Origin: Stagonosporopsis chrysanthemi
Lineage: Eukaryota > Ascomycota > Dothideomycetes > Pleosporales > Didymellaceae
DNA: 64,000 bases
Direction: 5' to 3'
NCBI GenBank assembly: GCA_022560025.1
Contig: JAFISE010000077.1
Coordinates: forward strand, 84,041-148,040
Shown here: one piece after another, positions 1 to 11,215 of the stretch
Layout of the letters: each line of letters begins with the position of its first letter
How positions within the stretch are numbered: the first letter of the stretch is position 1
Position numbers and translations under genes: made by a program
The notes under the pieces: model-generated
What the model was told of the DNA's origin: nothing
The model's input: only the letters and a program-made list of their open reading frames with translations
The model's database searches: none

Positions 1-58
1 GCATGGCGTCAGCGAGAATGCACGCGAGGAGGCGACGGCGATGGCGACAGCGACGGCG

Positions 59-60
<2 letters not shown>

Positions 61-90
<30 letters not shown>
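61..90. repeat. AGC/CAG trinucleotide microsatellite, 10 units
   Basis: Ten perfect AGC units, preceded by imperfect GCGACG-type units. It is not inside a convincing coding region. Confidence 0.9.
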
Positions 91-92
<2 letters not shown>

Positions 93-2118
93 GCACCGGC
101 GTTGGGCGCTCGGGGGAGGGCTCAGCGGCGACTGAGGCCGGCGATATGTGGTAGCTTGACGAGCCCGCTCGCTATGACCAGGCGGACCCTTGGATCTCGC
201 TCGTAGCGGCAGAGTGCACAGACTGCAGTCACTGCGCGCCTTCGCTGGACCTGCGTCGGGCGTGTGGGCGGCGCGATGGCAGACGCAGACGCGGACGCCG
301 GCGGAGACGGAGACGGAGACGGAGACGGGCGCTGGGTGGGCAACGGGGCTCGATGGCGCAAACGCACAAGGCGTGTTAACACGGGCACGCGTCGTCGACG
401 GCCAGCGCTCGCCGGCAGTGCTCAGATAGCAGTGCTCAGTCACCAGTGACACTGATACCCAATGCTGCTGGCAGACTGCGCGCGGCCTCGCATGCCCTCG
501 CACTCGTCAGCCGCAGGCAGGGCCAGTCCACCGCGTCAAGGCTCTTCGGAGACAGTGTTTCAGGTCGCCTGGCCACGGATCCTGCGCCCTACTGTGTGTC
601 CTGTGTACTCCACACGTCCATGCCCTGTCGGTGCTAGTCCGCCATGAACCACGACCCTTGGGCGACGCCCATCATGCCCTGATATTACTGCATGTATTGC
701 GGCAGACGGGACGGCGACTCGTGCAAAGAGAGGATCGGCAGACCTGCATCTGCCCAGTGCTCGCCGCGCTCGCCTCCAGTCAGGCGCCTGCCGCGGCGCG
801 CTGCAAAAGCCTCGAAACACCATGGGGGCTTGCTTGGTCAACCATCGTCTCCCCAGCGTTTGCTCGCGCTCGTCCCAACACAGTACACAAGCACAAGCAC
901 AAGCACAAGCACAATCACAAACGCAGGTACGCGGTCGGCTTGTTGGCCGTCTGACACATGTCTGTCACCGTCAGGTGCATCTGTGCATCGACCAGACTGC
1001 TCCGCCCGCACGCAAATAAGGCATGTTTCAGGCTGCTCTGCAACACTGCGCTACACCACACGTGTCCGCCCACCGTCTGACAGGTAACGCGCCACCAGAG
1101 CCTTGAGGCTGCGCCAAACCTTGCAACTGGTACAAGCAACTCTTTCATCTCTGCATCCATCCAGCGTCAGCCTGCTCTGGCTTGATTTGTAAGCCGAGGG
1201 CGTTCTACTACCTTAAGCTGTCTGTGTCGCAGCTTGTCGTCTCATCTGGGATAAGCTCGTTTTGACCCCAACTCGATCATCACCCTATCCAATGACGACC
1301 TGAAGATGGGAATGGCAAAGGGCCATGGACGTGTTTCATCGTACCGAATCTCCCTCAATGATCCGCGCCGCCGGTACTTGCTGCCGCCTAGGGTTGTGAT
1401 CCTACAATTCATTGCTGGCCATTTTAAAATCACAAACAGGCAGTAGGTTAGTCACAGCACAATTCGAGCAGAGCACACTACATGGCAGCCTCTCTCATCA
1501 GGATTCATGGTGAATGCATGTCACATCGTACATGTCCAAAACTCCAGATCGTGTTGCTGCACCAGTTGCATTCATGATTCCAAGCCTCTCTGATGGGTCA
1601 ACTTCTCTGACAGGACTAGGAGACAGTCTTCAGTGGTCGTTTTCACAGAGACTAGCTGTATGAAGATCCGTCTGCTCTACTTGATGGGCAAGTATTGCAG
1701 CCGCTCCCCTCGGAGATCTGCCCGCTCATCGCTGGGTCTTCCTTGGCAGTGAGCTGTTGAGCTGTACTCGATGCATTGGACGGAACAGGCAACCCGACGA
1801 TTGCATTTACCAATACCCTTTTGCGTAGGTCTACATCAGCGTACAATAAAGCCTCGAATCGGACGCTGGCAAGGCCGGGCTACAGTGGGGCCGCTGGGGT
1901 TGAATGAGCGCAGCTGCAGTAGCTAGCAACGACTACCCCACTCCGACGGTTGAACATGGTTAAACATGGACCACTGCACGTGTGATAAGAACTACTATTT
2001 AACCATCCGTTCTCTCTCTTGCGCTCCAGTCTTCATCAGATCTCGAATCGCCCTTCGGACTATCATCCGTATTTTACCACCAAGCTCCCCGGCTCTGTCA
2101 AGGGACTCACTAACCACC

Positions 2119-2232
2119 ATGCAGGCATTCATCTCAAGTATGGCAACCGCCATGCAAGATGCGGTCCGTCTGCCGGCGTTATCCTCATGTCATCAAGGTA
2201 CTTTCAATGCAAAGTATACTGAACAACGATAA
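2119..2232 (+). other. Upstream ORF in the THI4 leader
   Basis: An ATG in good context (CACC before ATG) opens a 37-codon reading frame ending in TAA at 2230-2232, just before the riboswitch aptamer. Three candidate 5' splice sites of the leader intron (2198, 2214, 2233) lie in or next to it, so splice choice would change or remove its end. In fungal thiamine genes, retained leader sequence with uORFs represses translation of the main ORF. That role here is inferred. An earlier in-frame ATG exists at 1966, but its inclusion in the transcript is unknown. Confidence 0.5.
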
Positions 2233-2239
2233 GTATACT

Positions 2240-2389
2240 GCATGAACCGGTGTTCGTTTCTGGACGTCCTCTGCTGCTCCCGTCATGCCCCACGTGGATG
2301 ACTGGATGGCAAGGTAGAGGACTCTGGATTCGTTCTGAGATTATACGGTTTCAACTTGATCTGGATAATACCAGCGAAAGGACTCATGC
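2240..2389 (+). promoter_or_regulatory. TPP (thiamine pyrophosphate) riboswitch in the 5'UTR intron of THI4
   Basis: The conserved THI-box core is visible: CTGAGA at 2335-2340 and GGATAATACCAGCGAAAGG from 2363. Helices can be paired by eye: P1 GCATGA 2240-2245 with TCATGC 2384-2389, P2 AACCG 2245-2249 with CGGTT 2346-2350, an elongated P3 with GTCCTCT 2266-2272 and AGAGGAC 2316-2322, and P5 CTGG 2361-2364 with CCAG 2371-2374. A long variable P3 is usual in fungal TPP aptamers. It lies between candidate donors at 2198, 2214 and 2233 and an acceptor ending at 2425 with branch-like CTTAAC at 2411. By analogy with Neurospora NMT1, TPP binding should alter leader splicing and shut off THI4. Confidence 0.93.
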
Positions 2390-2457
2390 TTGCCCCTGGT
2401 GGAGGACAGACTTAACCTCGCGCAGATTTAACTCCGTGATCAACGACTTCTGACACC

Positions 2458-3563
2458 ATGTCTCCCCCTGCTGCCATCTTCGAGTCTCCTGTCCCTGCCG
2501 TCCTCGGTAGTGGTGTTGACCTCAAGAAGAACCTCGCTGTCAAGGCTGCTCCTGTTGGCCAGGATGGTCAGGCGAAGACTGTGGCCGACTTCGCGAACAA
2601 CTGGGACAGCTTCACGTTCGCTCCCATTCGCGAGAGCCAGGTGTCTAGGGCCATGAGTACGATTTGGACCCAGGAACCCTCGTGTTGCATACGTGACTGA
2701 CGATATACAGCCCGCCGCTACTTCAAGGACCTCGACACCTACGCTGAGTCTGACATCGTCATTGTCGGTGCGGGCTCGTGCGGCCTGTCCACGGCTTTCA
2801 TGCTCGCGACCAAGCGCCCCGACCTCAAGATCGCCATCATCGAAGCCGGTGTTGCTCCGGGTGGAGGAGCATGGCTCGGCGGCCAGCTCTTCAGTGCCAT
2901 GATTATGCGCAAGCCTGCTCACCTATTTCTCAACGAAATTGGTGTACCGTACGAGGACGACGGCGAGTGGGTCACTGTCAAGCACGCGGCGCTTTTCACA
3001 TCGACGCTTTTGAGCAAAGTGCTGCAGTTCCCCAACGTCAAGCTCTTCAATGCTACTACAGTGGAGGATTTGATCACCCGCCCTGCTCCTACCAACGCCG
3101 ACCCCAATGCTGTTCGCATTGCTGGTGTAGTCACCAACTGGACTCTCGTATCTATGCACCATGACGGTAAGCCTCAACAAGCGTCCAAGGAGTACACGTT
3201 ACTGACAAACGCCCAGACCAGTCCTGCATGGATCCCAACACCATCAACGCTCCCCTAATCGTCTCAACAACTGGCCACGATGGTCCCTTTGGTGCCTTCA
3301 GCGTCAAGCGCCTCGTCAGCATGCAGCAGATCGAGAAGCTCGGTGGCATGCGTGGTCTCGACATGCGCACTGCGGAGGACGCCATTGTCAAGCGCACCCG
3401 CGAGGTTGTGCCTGGCCTCATTGTCGGTGGCATGGAGCTCAGCGAGGTTGATGGCGCCAACCGCATGGGCCCTACTTTTGGTGCCATGGCGCTCAGTGGT
3501 GTTAAGGCTGCCGAGGAGGCTCTGAAGGTGTGGGACGAGAGGAAGGCGCAGAACGCAGAGTAA
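2458..3563 (+). CDS. THI4: Thiamine thiazole synthase (THI4), suicide enzyme
   Basis: Exons 2458-2656, 2711-3166 and 3217-3563 give a 333-residue protein. It makes the thiazole moiety of thiamine from NAD and glycine, with sulfur taken from one of its own cysteines. Visible features are the Rossmann dinucleotide motif GAGSCG in the first third, GGAWLGGQL shortly after, the HHDDQSCMDPN segment, and a C-terminal block with GGMELSEVDGANRMGP. The SCMDPN cysteine, about Cys222, corresponds to the sulfur donor of yeast Thi4 (Cys205), so this should be a single-turnover enzyme. Introns are 54 and 50 bp with clean GT-AG ends that restore the frame. It lies directly behind the TPP riboswitch, so thiamine repression is expected. 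The yeast enzyme is found in cytosol and mitochondria; no clear targeting signal is judged here. Confidence 0.96.
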
Positions 3564-4230
3564 GCTACACAACCATCACTAGGAATAGCTGTATTGAAAA
3601 CCGTCACTCGTTCGTCCAATGCCACTGTCGTCACTATTGCTAGATTGTGCTCCCAAGGTGAAGCTATGGCTGTGTCCGGACATGAGCTCAAGGATGCCCT
3701 TTGTTGAGCTCACACCCGTGAGCGGGGTTGCACAAGGCGTGTCTTGGACTCTGTGGCTGCAACAAGGCAGCAGCAGGGGGATGCATGGCGCTTGTGACGT
3801 GTTTCAGGCGCGTACAAGGCTTTGTTGCCGTGGTGTTGTTTGTTGTTGTGGTGCAATGGCGGTGGCGGCTGCGCGTCTAAGGCAGGCAGCACTGACGAGG
3901 TGCTCGACGCTGTATGCGGCAGGCTGGGGACGGGTCGACGCCTGGGTCGACTAGTGTTGACCAGACGCAGCGCACAGGCACAGGGACGCTGCAATGCCTC
4001 GCGAACCATGGGAGGGGTACATACGAGGGGTGGAGGGGCACAGGAGCACGGTTGCGCATGGTCACTGGTCATCGCAGACGGGCCACTAGCGCGTTGCCGG
4101 GATCAGAGTGTTGTTATGTGTGTTGACGGCACCGAAAACACCGCAAGCCGCAGAGGCCCTATACCTACCCAACCATGCCCCGCTGAAGCACCCACGCCCA
4201 CCACATCCGCTTTTCAAGGACCCGCTCGCC
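3564..4230. other. Intergenic region between THI4 and STU1
   Basis: About 670 bp with no supported gene. It holds the THI4 3' end and the STU1 promoter/leader. An in-frame ATG at 4108 precedes the chosen STU1 start, but the intervening residues look like leader sequence. Confidence 0.6.
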
Positions 4231-7200
4231 ATGGAGGAGCAGACAGCCGCCCTCCTCGCGGCGCTGCAGAAGCAGGCCTCCACCAACGTCGACAGGCGCC
4301 TTGACCTGTTCAGCAGCCTCAAGTCCAGCATCAAGCACCAGCGCGTGCCCGAGGGCTGCCAGGCCTCGATCCTCGAGTGCATCCGCATCGCCATCAGCGC
4401 TCAGACGTCTGCGCAGCTCGTCACCACCGGCTTCTCCACCCTTAGTCACTTGATTAAGCGGCTGGTGCTGCAAAAGGAGACTCACATCATCTCTGCCCAC
4501 GCCGCCCAGCTGTGCCCGATTCTGCTGGACCACCTCGGCAACGTGCGCGAAGCACACCGCAGCGCTGCTTCGGTGCTGCTCGTCGAGCTGTACAGCTACT
4601 GCCAGTTCGAGATCGACGCAGGCATCCACAATGCCATCGGCGGCAGCAATCCCCGCGCAAAAGAGACGTCCATGACGTGGGTCGTCAAGATGAACAAGAA
4701 CCATAGCTTGCCGTTCAAGAGCTACGTGAACCCGCTCGTCGCAAATCTGGAGGACGCCGACCCTGAGGTGCGCAACGTTGCCAAGAATGCGATTGTATCG
4801 CTATTCCAGTACGTAGCCTGCCCCTCCGAGCATGCGCCGTCAAGTCGGCTACCAGACTACTCCATACTGACGGTACAGCAGAACCGCCCCAGCAGGCGCG
4901 CAAGTCAACCTTAAGAAGCAGCTCGCGGCCTACAACGTTCGAAAAGCGACCGTAGCTTTCATAACATCGCAACTGGAGAGCGCCACTGCCGAAGACGAGC
5001 ACGACGAACCTGCACCTGCACCTGCACCCGCACCCGCACCCGCGCCCGTTCGCGAGCGCGCACTGCCCACCTCGAGAGCGAAAGCGCTGCAGCCAGACAC
5101 TGGCTTCGCAGACAGCCTGGCCGCCGAACAGCCGCCGCCCACTGAGGTTGTGTCTATGGACCCAATACACGTTTATACACAGCGCGAGCTGGAGGACATG
5201 TTTCGTGACATGGCAGCGCCGTTCGAGGGCAGGGAGAGCGAGCAGAACTGGATTGGACGCGATAAGAACACGCTGAAGATAAGGCGCATTATGAAGGGCA
5301 ACGCGCCGCACGAGTTCCACATCGCTTTTATAGTTGGCATCAAGTCGCTGCTCGACGGTATCCTCAAGGTTGCCAACAGTCTGCGCACAACCATGTCTAC
5401 CAATGGATGCCAGCTGATTCAAGAGCTAGCAAACACGGTCGGGCCGGCCATCGACCCTTCGGTGGAGATTCTGCTGCAATCATTTATCAAAATGTGCGCT
5501 GCTACCAAGAACATTGCTGCACAGAATGGCAATGTGACGGTGGATGCGCTCCTGTCGAACGTCTCGTACAACAACAGAATTCTTCAGCACGTCCAGTTCG
5601 CCTCGCAGGACAAGAATGTCCAGCCCCGTTGTTTCTCCGCTGGCTGGATGAAGACGTTGATTCGCAAGCACAAGTCGCATATTGAGCACTCGGGAGGGCT
5701 AGAGAGCTTCGACAAGATTCTGAAAAGGGGCCTGACAGACGCCAATCCCAAGGTCCGCGAGGCCTATCGAAGCACCTACTGGACTTTCTCTCTGATATGG
5801 CCTCAGAGGGCCAACGCGTAAGTGTTTGCCGCCAAGCTGAAGGACGTGTTCGCTAATCGAAGTATCAGGATTTACGAGACACTCGAAAAGCGCGAAAAAA
5901 CAGGCCTGGATAGGGATCCGAACAACCCCAATATCTCCTCACTTGCATCGTCGCAAATCACCACAACATCGACATTCTCGAAATCTGTTGGTCCAGGCGC
6001 CGCTAGGATCAGTTTGAAAGAGAAGATTGCGGAGCAGCGACGAGCGAAGCTGGCAGCTTCGAAAGGTATTGCAGATCGACCTAGCTCTGCTGCCGCAAGC
6101 TATGAAACTCCACGGTCTCTTTCGTCCAAATCATTGGGCGCAAGCGCAAGAAATTTGTCAAACACATCAGCGACCTCGAACGGTCCCGCCCGCCCGCCAT
6201 CTGCGATGTCTGGAGACTCTACAAAGTCCGCTTTGAAGACTTCGACTGGAACTGGCTCATTAATGAGCGGTACAGTACGACGACCAATTCGTCGACCTGA
6301 GTTGAGCAGGCCCAAGACCGCCGATCCTTATGCATCGCGACAGACCAAAGTCACGCCCTCAACAACAACGACACCCGAGAAGACGCCGGCTGTGAAATCG
6401 CTGAAGAAGTCTGTCGGTGCTACAAACTCAAGCGTAGCTCGCTCACGGGCACAGACGCAGAACAGTCCTGCCGTCAGCCCTGTGCGTAGCAAGTCCAGGG
6501 TGGACACTGGGCGTGCCGTAACGCACAGGAAGCAACCCAGTATAGGGTCGCAAAGAGGAAGTCCAGCTGCTAGCCCTTACAAGGATGAGGACCTGACCAT
6601 GGTAAAACCGTTCATCCGATCTCAAAGTCACCAGGACGGCACCATGCCTTTTCGGCAGAGAAACGGTATGGAAAAGCGTGCTTCAATCGAAAGCAATGCG
6701 CTTGATATGGACGAGGACAATTTCACAATGGTAGTCCCGAACCTTGCGCGACCAACATCACAGAGAGTGCAGAGCACCCCTTCGAAGCCTGGCCCTTCTG
6801 GAGGTCATCTACCGGTGCCAAGCCCACGAGCAGCAGCTGTGCTGAGTCCAAGTCTTCTGCCGGCGCAAAGCCCACGCCAGAAGTCACCGGACCGAACTGC
6901 ACCAGAGGAAGTCGAGGTGTACGAGGACCCCTTTTCGGGTGATGAGCCATCGACTGCCGGCCAAGAGATGGACACGCCCGTACTGGGAGAGCTTCCAATA
7001 AACGAAAGAAGTAACGAACGCCAGCCTAGCATAGACAGCAGCGGCGATAATGTCATGATGGGCACCGGAACAGACGAGCACAACAAGGGCCACCACAAGA
7101 CTACAAGCACAGGGAGTCTTATGCACACTGAGAACAACGACGCCAACAGTCCCGAGACGCTCAAGAATAGGCAGTTACTTGCCAGTGCTCTGAAGAAAAT

Positions 7201-7960
7201 CGAAGGACGTACAGTTGATGCCGGCATGTTCCGCAAGATCCAGGACGCTATCAAGTCAGGCCAAGAGATATGGGGTCCAAATGACGAAGTCTTTGGTCGA
7301 TTACTTGTCGCCTGCCTCGATTACTTTCAGACACCTACTGAAGACTTGAAGCTCCCCGCGATGAAGGCTGGGTCTTGCAAGAGTCAGGCCCTAGCAACGA
7401 TTCGTGCAATGCTCTCCCTGTACCGTAAGGAGACAGCCAAGTACTTTTCCCGCGTGCTCTGCACCATCTTGCAAGCAAAGTCCCAACACGAAAACACATC
7501 GCACATCGCAGGCGACATGGAAGCTACGGCAAACGAGATTGTCCGCTATGGCCAAGTCTCGGACTGTCTGACAGCTGTGCTTGCCCTCATTGAGGACATG
7601 CCCGCTTCGACACCCACATCCTCTCCGAGTTCCAGGTCGTCGTCTACTCCTGCAACGAACAGCACGCGCACCATGACCATGTCCCTGCGTACATTGGCAA
7701 GTCTTGTTGAGATCTCAGGCAGTAAGAATGTCGTCCTCTCTACAGAGCAGACACATCGCCTAGGCAAACTGGCCGTTAGGTGCATGGAAGATCAGGACCC
7801 AGATATCAGGAAGGCGAACATTGAGTTCTGTATCGCGCTGCACGAGCGAATAGTCGGTCCCAGTGGTGAAACAAAGGCGTTTTGGGAAGCTGTCGCTGGC
7901 GCCGGAGACCAGCAGCTCAACTTGCTGACCTACTACCTGGCGAAGAAGCAGAAGGTTTAG
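4231..7960 (+). CDS. STU1: CLASP-family microtubule-binding protein STU1
   Basis: Three exons, 4231-4808, about 4882-5817, and 5869-7960, encode about 1,201 residues. CLASP/Stu1 proteins bind microtubule plus ends and kinetochores and are needed for spindle stability. An N-terminal TOG-like HEAT-repeat array spans roughly residues 1-200. A PA-dipeptide linker follows (codons near 5010-5050). A second TOG/CLASP_N array lies roughly at 300-500 and ends with NPKVREAYRSTYWTF and PQRANAIYETLEKREK across the second intron. Next comes a long Ser/Pro/Thr-rich basic linker typical of the microtubule-binding region, then a C-terminal HEAT region. The 51-bp second intron (5818-5868) rejoins the frame exactly. 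The first acceptor could be 4878 or 4881. The annotated stop TAG at 7958 is followed in the same frame by 25 open codons. Confidence 0.9.
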
Positions 7961-8038
7961 AAAGCTCTTCCGCCTCAGAAGTCGGAAGGAGAACTGACGC
8001 CCATTGAAGAGCGCGCACTGGAGGAAGAGATGTTCTGA
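7961..8038 (+). other. In-frame open extension after the STU1 stop codon
   Basis: Directly after TAG (7958-7960) the same frame stays open for 25 codons to TGA at 8036-8038. It begins KALPPQKSEGELTPI and ends EERALEEEMF, a hydrophilic, acidic, protein-like sequence. It could be a former C-terminus cut off by a nonsense change, a readthrough extension, a base error, or the result of removing 24 nt (GTTTAG to CTCAG, 7955-7978) that has GT-AG ends and is a multiple of three. A 24-nt intron would be far below the normal fungal minimum. Confidence 0.4.
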
Positions 8039-10042
8039 ATGTTCCTGGAGTTGGTGTTCTGGGTTGAACTGGGCTAATATACACAGCAAGACTGGGTGTG
8101 TGGGTTGGGCTGGTTATTGCAATACCGGCGTTGCGAGAAAAGTCAGGGCCTTTCAAATTTACTTCTGCGTCTTCACTTCTACCTTGTCGGAAATTTGGGC
8201 TGCTCTTGTGTCACAACTTCAGTCTCTCGCCTGGCTTCTATGCATAGTCATTTAATTGCTTCTATCTCATCTTACATGACATCTTACCACCCGTGCCTGA
8301 CTTGTACCTCACCACGGAGGGCGCAGTCTGTCACAAGCGACCCCGAACCCCCTCCTTACGCCGTCCGCACACCTCGGCCCAAACCCCAGGCTCTCATACG
8401 CGTAATCGAAGCAAGTATGTGTTCGACTCAGCAGCTCCGTAGGTGCCGCCGTGCAATTCGGCCCTGCAAAGGAGACCACAATGAGATTCGATGGCATGTC
8501 TCTTAGATAGAAAGGTTCCCCCGGGCCGTCGAGGCAGTAAGGGCTGTGTGGCCAGGTACCCGTAGACGATGCGATGGAGCGCGAGCCGCTACAATTTGCG
8601 GCTGAGTATCTGTCCCTTTGGCAGGAAATCAGCCGAAAGAAGTAAGGGAATGTAAGGGTTCATACAGTGTCCATGAAAAGACGGCGGTTGCAAAGGCTAA
8701 GCTAAGGAGGATAGGTAGTTGCATCTCGCGTTTGGAAATGAGACAGAATTTGCAGTGGTGGAGGTCGTTGCGGCACTGTCTCATTCTCTTGGTCAGGCGC
8801 GATCCCCGACTTCCAATCATGCTGGTAGGCTTCCTTACATTGAGTTCTGAAAAAGGCCCGACTACTTGTCTTAGGTCACAAGAAGTCTTCTTATGTCCTA
8901 TTTAGCAAGCGCACACCCAGCTCAAGTGACTGAGAATGGACCAGAACCGGTTGCATACTGCGTCTTGGGGCGAAAGGCGCCTCTGTGGATAAGAAGTGTG
9001 AGGCGCAATTCATCTCTATGTGGCATGGTTGAGTGCCTGGGGCAGTAACATTCCAAGACTTACGATCAAGAAGCTCGGGCGCATGGGTTTATAACGTCAT
9101 CAAACCTTGTTTGTGTACGATGCATGGCATGTAGGACGGGAAGCCCGCGTGATTGCCAGTTACTGGTGTACTACGTACGAAAATGGGGAACTCGCAGATA
9201 CATTATGGATACTGAATAAGCAGGAACCCTTCAACACTGGAAGTCTGGAAAAGGTGAGATCGTCTATCTAAGCCACAAGAGATGCCTGCGGTCCTCAGTC
9301 TGACTACTGTGGGTCTTGCATCCATACCGTCGGATACTTCACGGTTAGGGTTTTGTGCGGCCCACCTAGAACCGCATACGTCAGACGCATACGAGCCACA
9401 CTGTGCTTTGGGCGAGCTCGACGTTTCCATCGTTGTTAAACGATGAAATCATGGAGGATTCGCCTCTTGAATAGGACCTTTGAACGTCTACTCGCCTTGT
9501 AAGTGCTTGTTCATGGCCCAGAGGGCGGGTCGTCCCATCTGGCTCACAAATGCGCACCACTCGCAACCGAGTGTGAGCGCCTCATCAGCACAACACGTAT
9601 CATCGTACATGAAATAGTGGCGAGTAAGCGGTTCCGTCGCGTGAATCGGGTTGAATCGCCGATAGAGCGCCGAAGAAAACGCCGAAAGAAGCATAGCGCA
9701 CCGCAATTCAGGGTCCAACGCGACGTCAGTCGCCAAGGATGCTGTCATACGGTGAATGAACAGCAATAAGAGTGCTGGAGGCACGATGTGAGGAATCCCC
9801 TAAACGAGGCTGAAGACTAGCTTCTTGACCGTCTACTGTAAGTACATAATCTTCTTTGCGCGATAGAGAAACGTCTTTACTGCAAATACCACGAACATGA
9901 TGTTTGTTCGGTAATAACTCGTTTGTACCCTGTGAATGAGGCTACCATTGTAGTCTATACTTGACCTATCTCAAGATCAATCCGTTCACCAACAATCACC
10001 TTCTGACAATCCCCGCGGCAGGAAAGCTCGCCAACAAACAAC
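8039..10042. other. 2-kb intergenic region without a supported gene
   Basis: Only short overlapping reading frames are present. The longest is about 98 codons on the minus strand (9488-9784), begins with a hydrophobic stretch and ends near a possible splice site, but has no recognisable motif. No tRNA, repeat array or transposon signature was noticed. Confidence 0.5.
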
Positions 10043-10606
10043 ATGAGTTCGTCTTTACAACCTCCCCAATCTGACGCTGGTTTTGGAGACCCAACCCCTT
10101 CCGGTCTCACACCAAGCACACGTTCCGAGGCCGAAGCCATTTTCTTTCAAAATGCCCTCAAGCAGACTGAATCCGCGGCCCCTGATCCATCGTTTGTCGC
10201 CGACGAGGCACGCGCAGCATACATACGACCCGATATGGTACGTGCAAGCTCCGCCAACTACGAGAGGGCGTTGAAGATGGCACATGTACAAAGCTCTGCA
10301 TCATCAGACCTGACAGACAATGGAAACTCTCCAACCAATATCACCGGTGGTGCGAGTGTCGCCTCACCACAACAGTCATCGCCTTTCCCTGCGCCTGGTC
10401 AAGGTGTGGTGCCGGACTACAGCGCTGTTGGTCTTACTCGTGGCGACTCCCTTAAGAAATCCCGGTCGAGGGGGCTGAGTCTTGGAGCTCTTATTCAGCA
10501 GCAGGGTTGGAGTGAGCAGGATTACAAGAGGATGTACAACGCAGACCTCTTGGGCGAAGTCAAGCAGAATTCCGGCTATGATTCTGGTGCAGAGAAGAAG
10601 TCCTGA
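10043..10606 (+). CDS. Conserved small hypothetical protein, 187 residues
   Basis: An intronless ORF with an ATG preceded by AACA and a clean TGA stop. The protein is rich in Ser, Pro, Gly and Gln and probably largely disordered. There is an acidic/helical patch around residues 35-60 (SEAEAIFFQNALKQ) and a better ordered C-terminal motif, SRGLSLGALIQQQGWSEQDY followed by KRMYNADLL. This layout, with a disordered body and a short conserved C-terminal helix, resembles widely conserved uncharacterised fungal proteins. I do not recognise a named family. There is no signal peptide or membrane segment. Confidence 0.75.
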   Translation: MSSSLQPPQSDAGFGDPTPSGLTPSTRSEAEAIFFQNALKQTESAAPDPSFVADEARAAYIRPDMVRASSANYERALKMAHVQSSASSDLTDNGNSPTNITGGASVASPQQSSPFPAPGQGVVPDYSAVGLTRGDSLKKSRSRGLSLGALIQQQGWSEQDYKRMYNADLLGEVKQNSGYDSGAEKKS

Positions 10607-11215
10607 GACTGTTCATTACTCGAGAATGGTTTGATAATTTTTTGGTCATGATACAAGTTTGGTCGCGAATGTCGCTCGCCTATGAATGCGCTTCTGGCTG
10701 TTCTTCACAAGACTGCTTGTATGGCGTTAGGGCGCACATAAGAGATGGTTAGGATGCTACAGGGCAGTCTATGTACGCTCGGCAAAGGTTTGTACTAGTC
10801 CTGAAACTACAAGTATGATTCCAATTTTCACTCCCGGCAACCTGCATGTCCTCCGTCAGTTCTTCGCGTTGAATAGTTCCGCATTAAAACATACGACTTC
10901 GTCGTTATCGGTCAGAGGTGCAACGCGCAGGCACTCAATGTGCAGGCATTCAATGCTGAGGACTGCAGCCTACTGTCCCATTACCCTGATGTTGTACGCA
11001 CGAAGTATGAGGTTCCGCAAGCAGTGGTTCTCTCACTCCTGCCATCTCCAGGTTGCTACGTCATAACAACAAACGCTGCTGCAGGCGCCTACCTTTACCT
11101 TAATCTCAACAACTTCAAACTCGACATACACGAAATCAATTACCCCGCATCTCATTCCGTTCTCTTCGTTGGACTGCCCCAGTACAGCGATTTGTACTTC
11201 AGCTTTACACCCGAA
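10607..11215. other. Intergenic region upstream of the secreted Cys-rich gene
   Basis: About 600 bp. An open frame continues upstream of the chosen start at 11216 to about 10940, but its residues look non-coding and would bury the signal peptide, so I treat it as leader or promoter. Confidence 0.5.

Larger units (their letters stand above)
1..2239. other. Gene-free left edge with simple repeats
   Basis: No credible gene is seen. The first 1.1 kb is GC-rich and carries simple repeats: ten AGC units at 61-90, GGAGAC-type hexamers near 300-330, and ACAAGC-type hexamers near 885-925. Reading frames there are poly-Gln, Arg-rich or Leu-rich on opposite strands and look like repeat artefacts. From about 1960 the sequence becomes pyrimidine-rich, as expected for a fungal core promoter or transcript start leading into THI4. 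It could also hold the upstream region of a gene lying outside the window. Confidence 0.6.

Noticed and set aside
9..503. Minus-strand 164-codon ORF and overlapping plus-strand poly-Gln ORF at the left edge
   Set aside because: Composition is dictated by AGC and GGAGAC repeats; several overlapping frames are open at once, and no motif is seen.
4108..4230. 41-residue N-terminal extension of STU1 from an upstream ATG
   Set aside because: The extension is Pro/His-rich leader-like sequence, and family proteins begin close to the MEEQTAALLAAL start at 4231.
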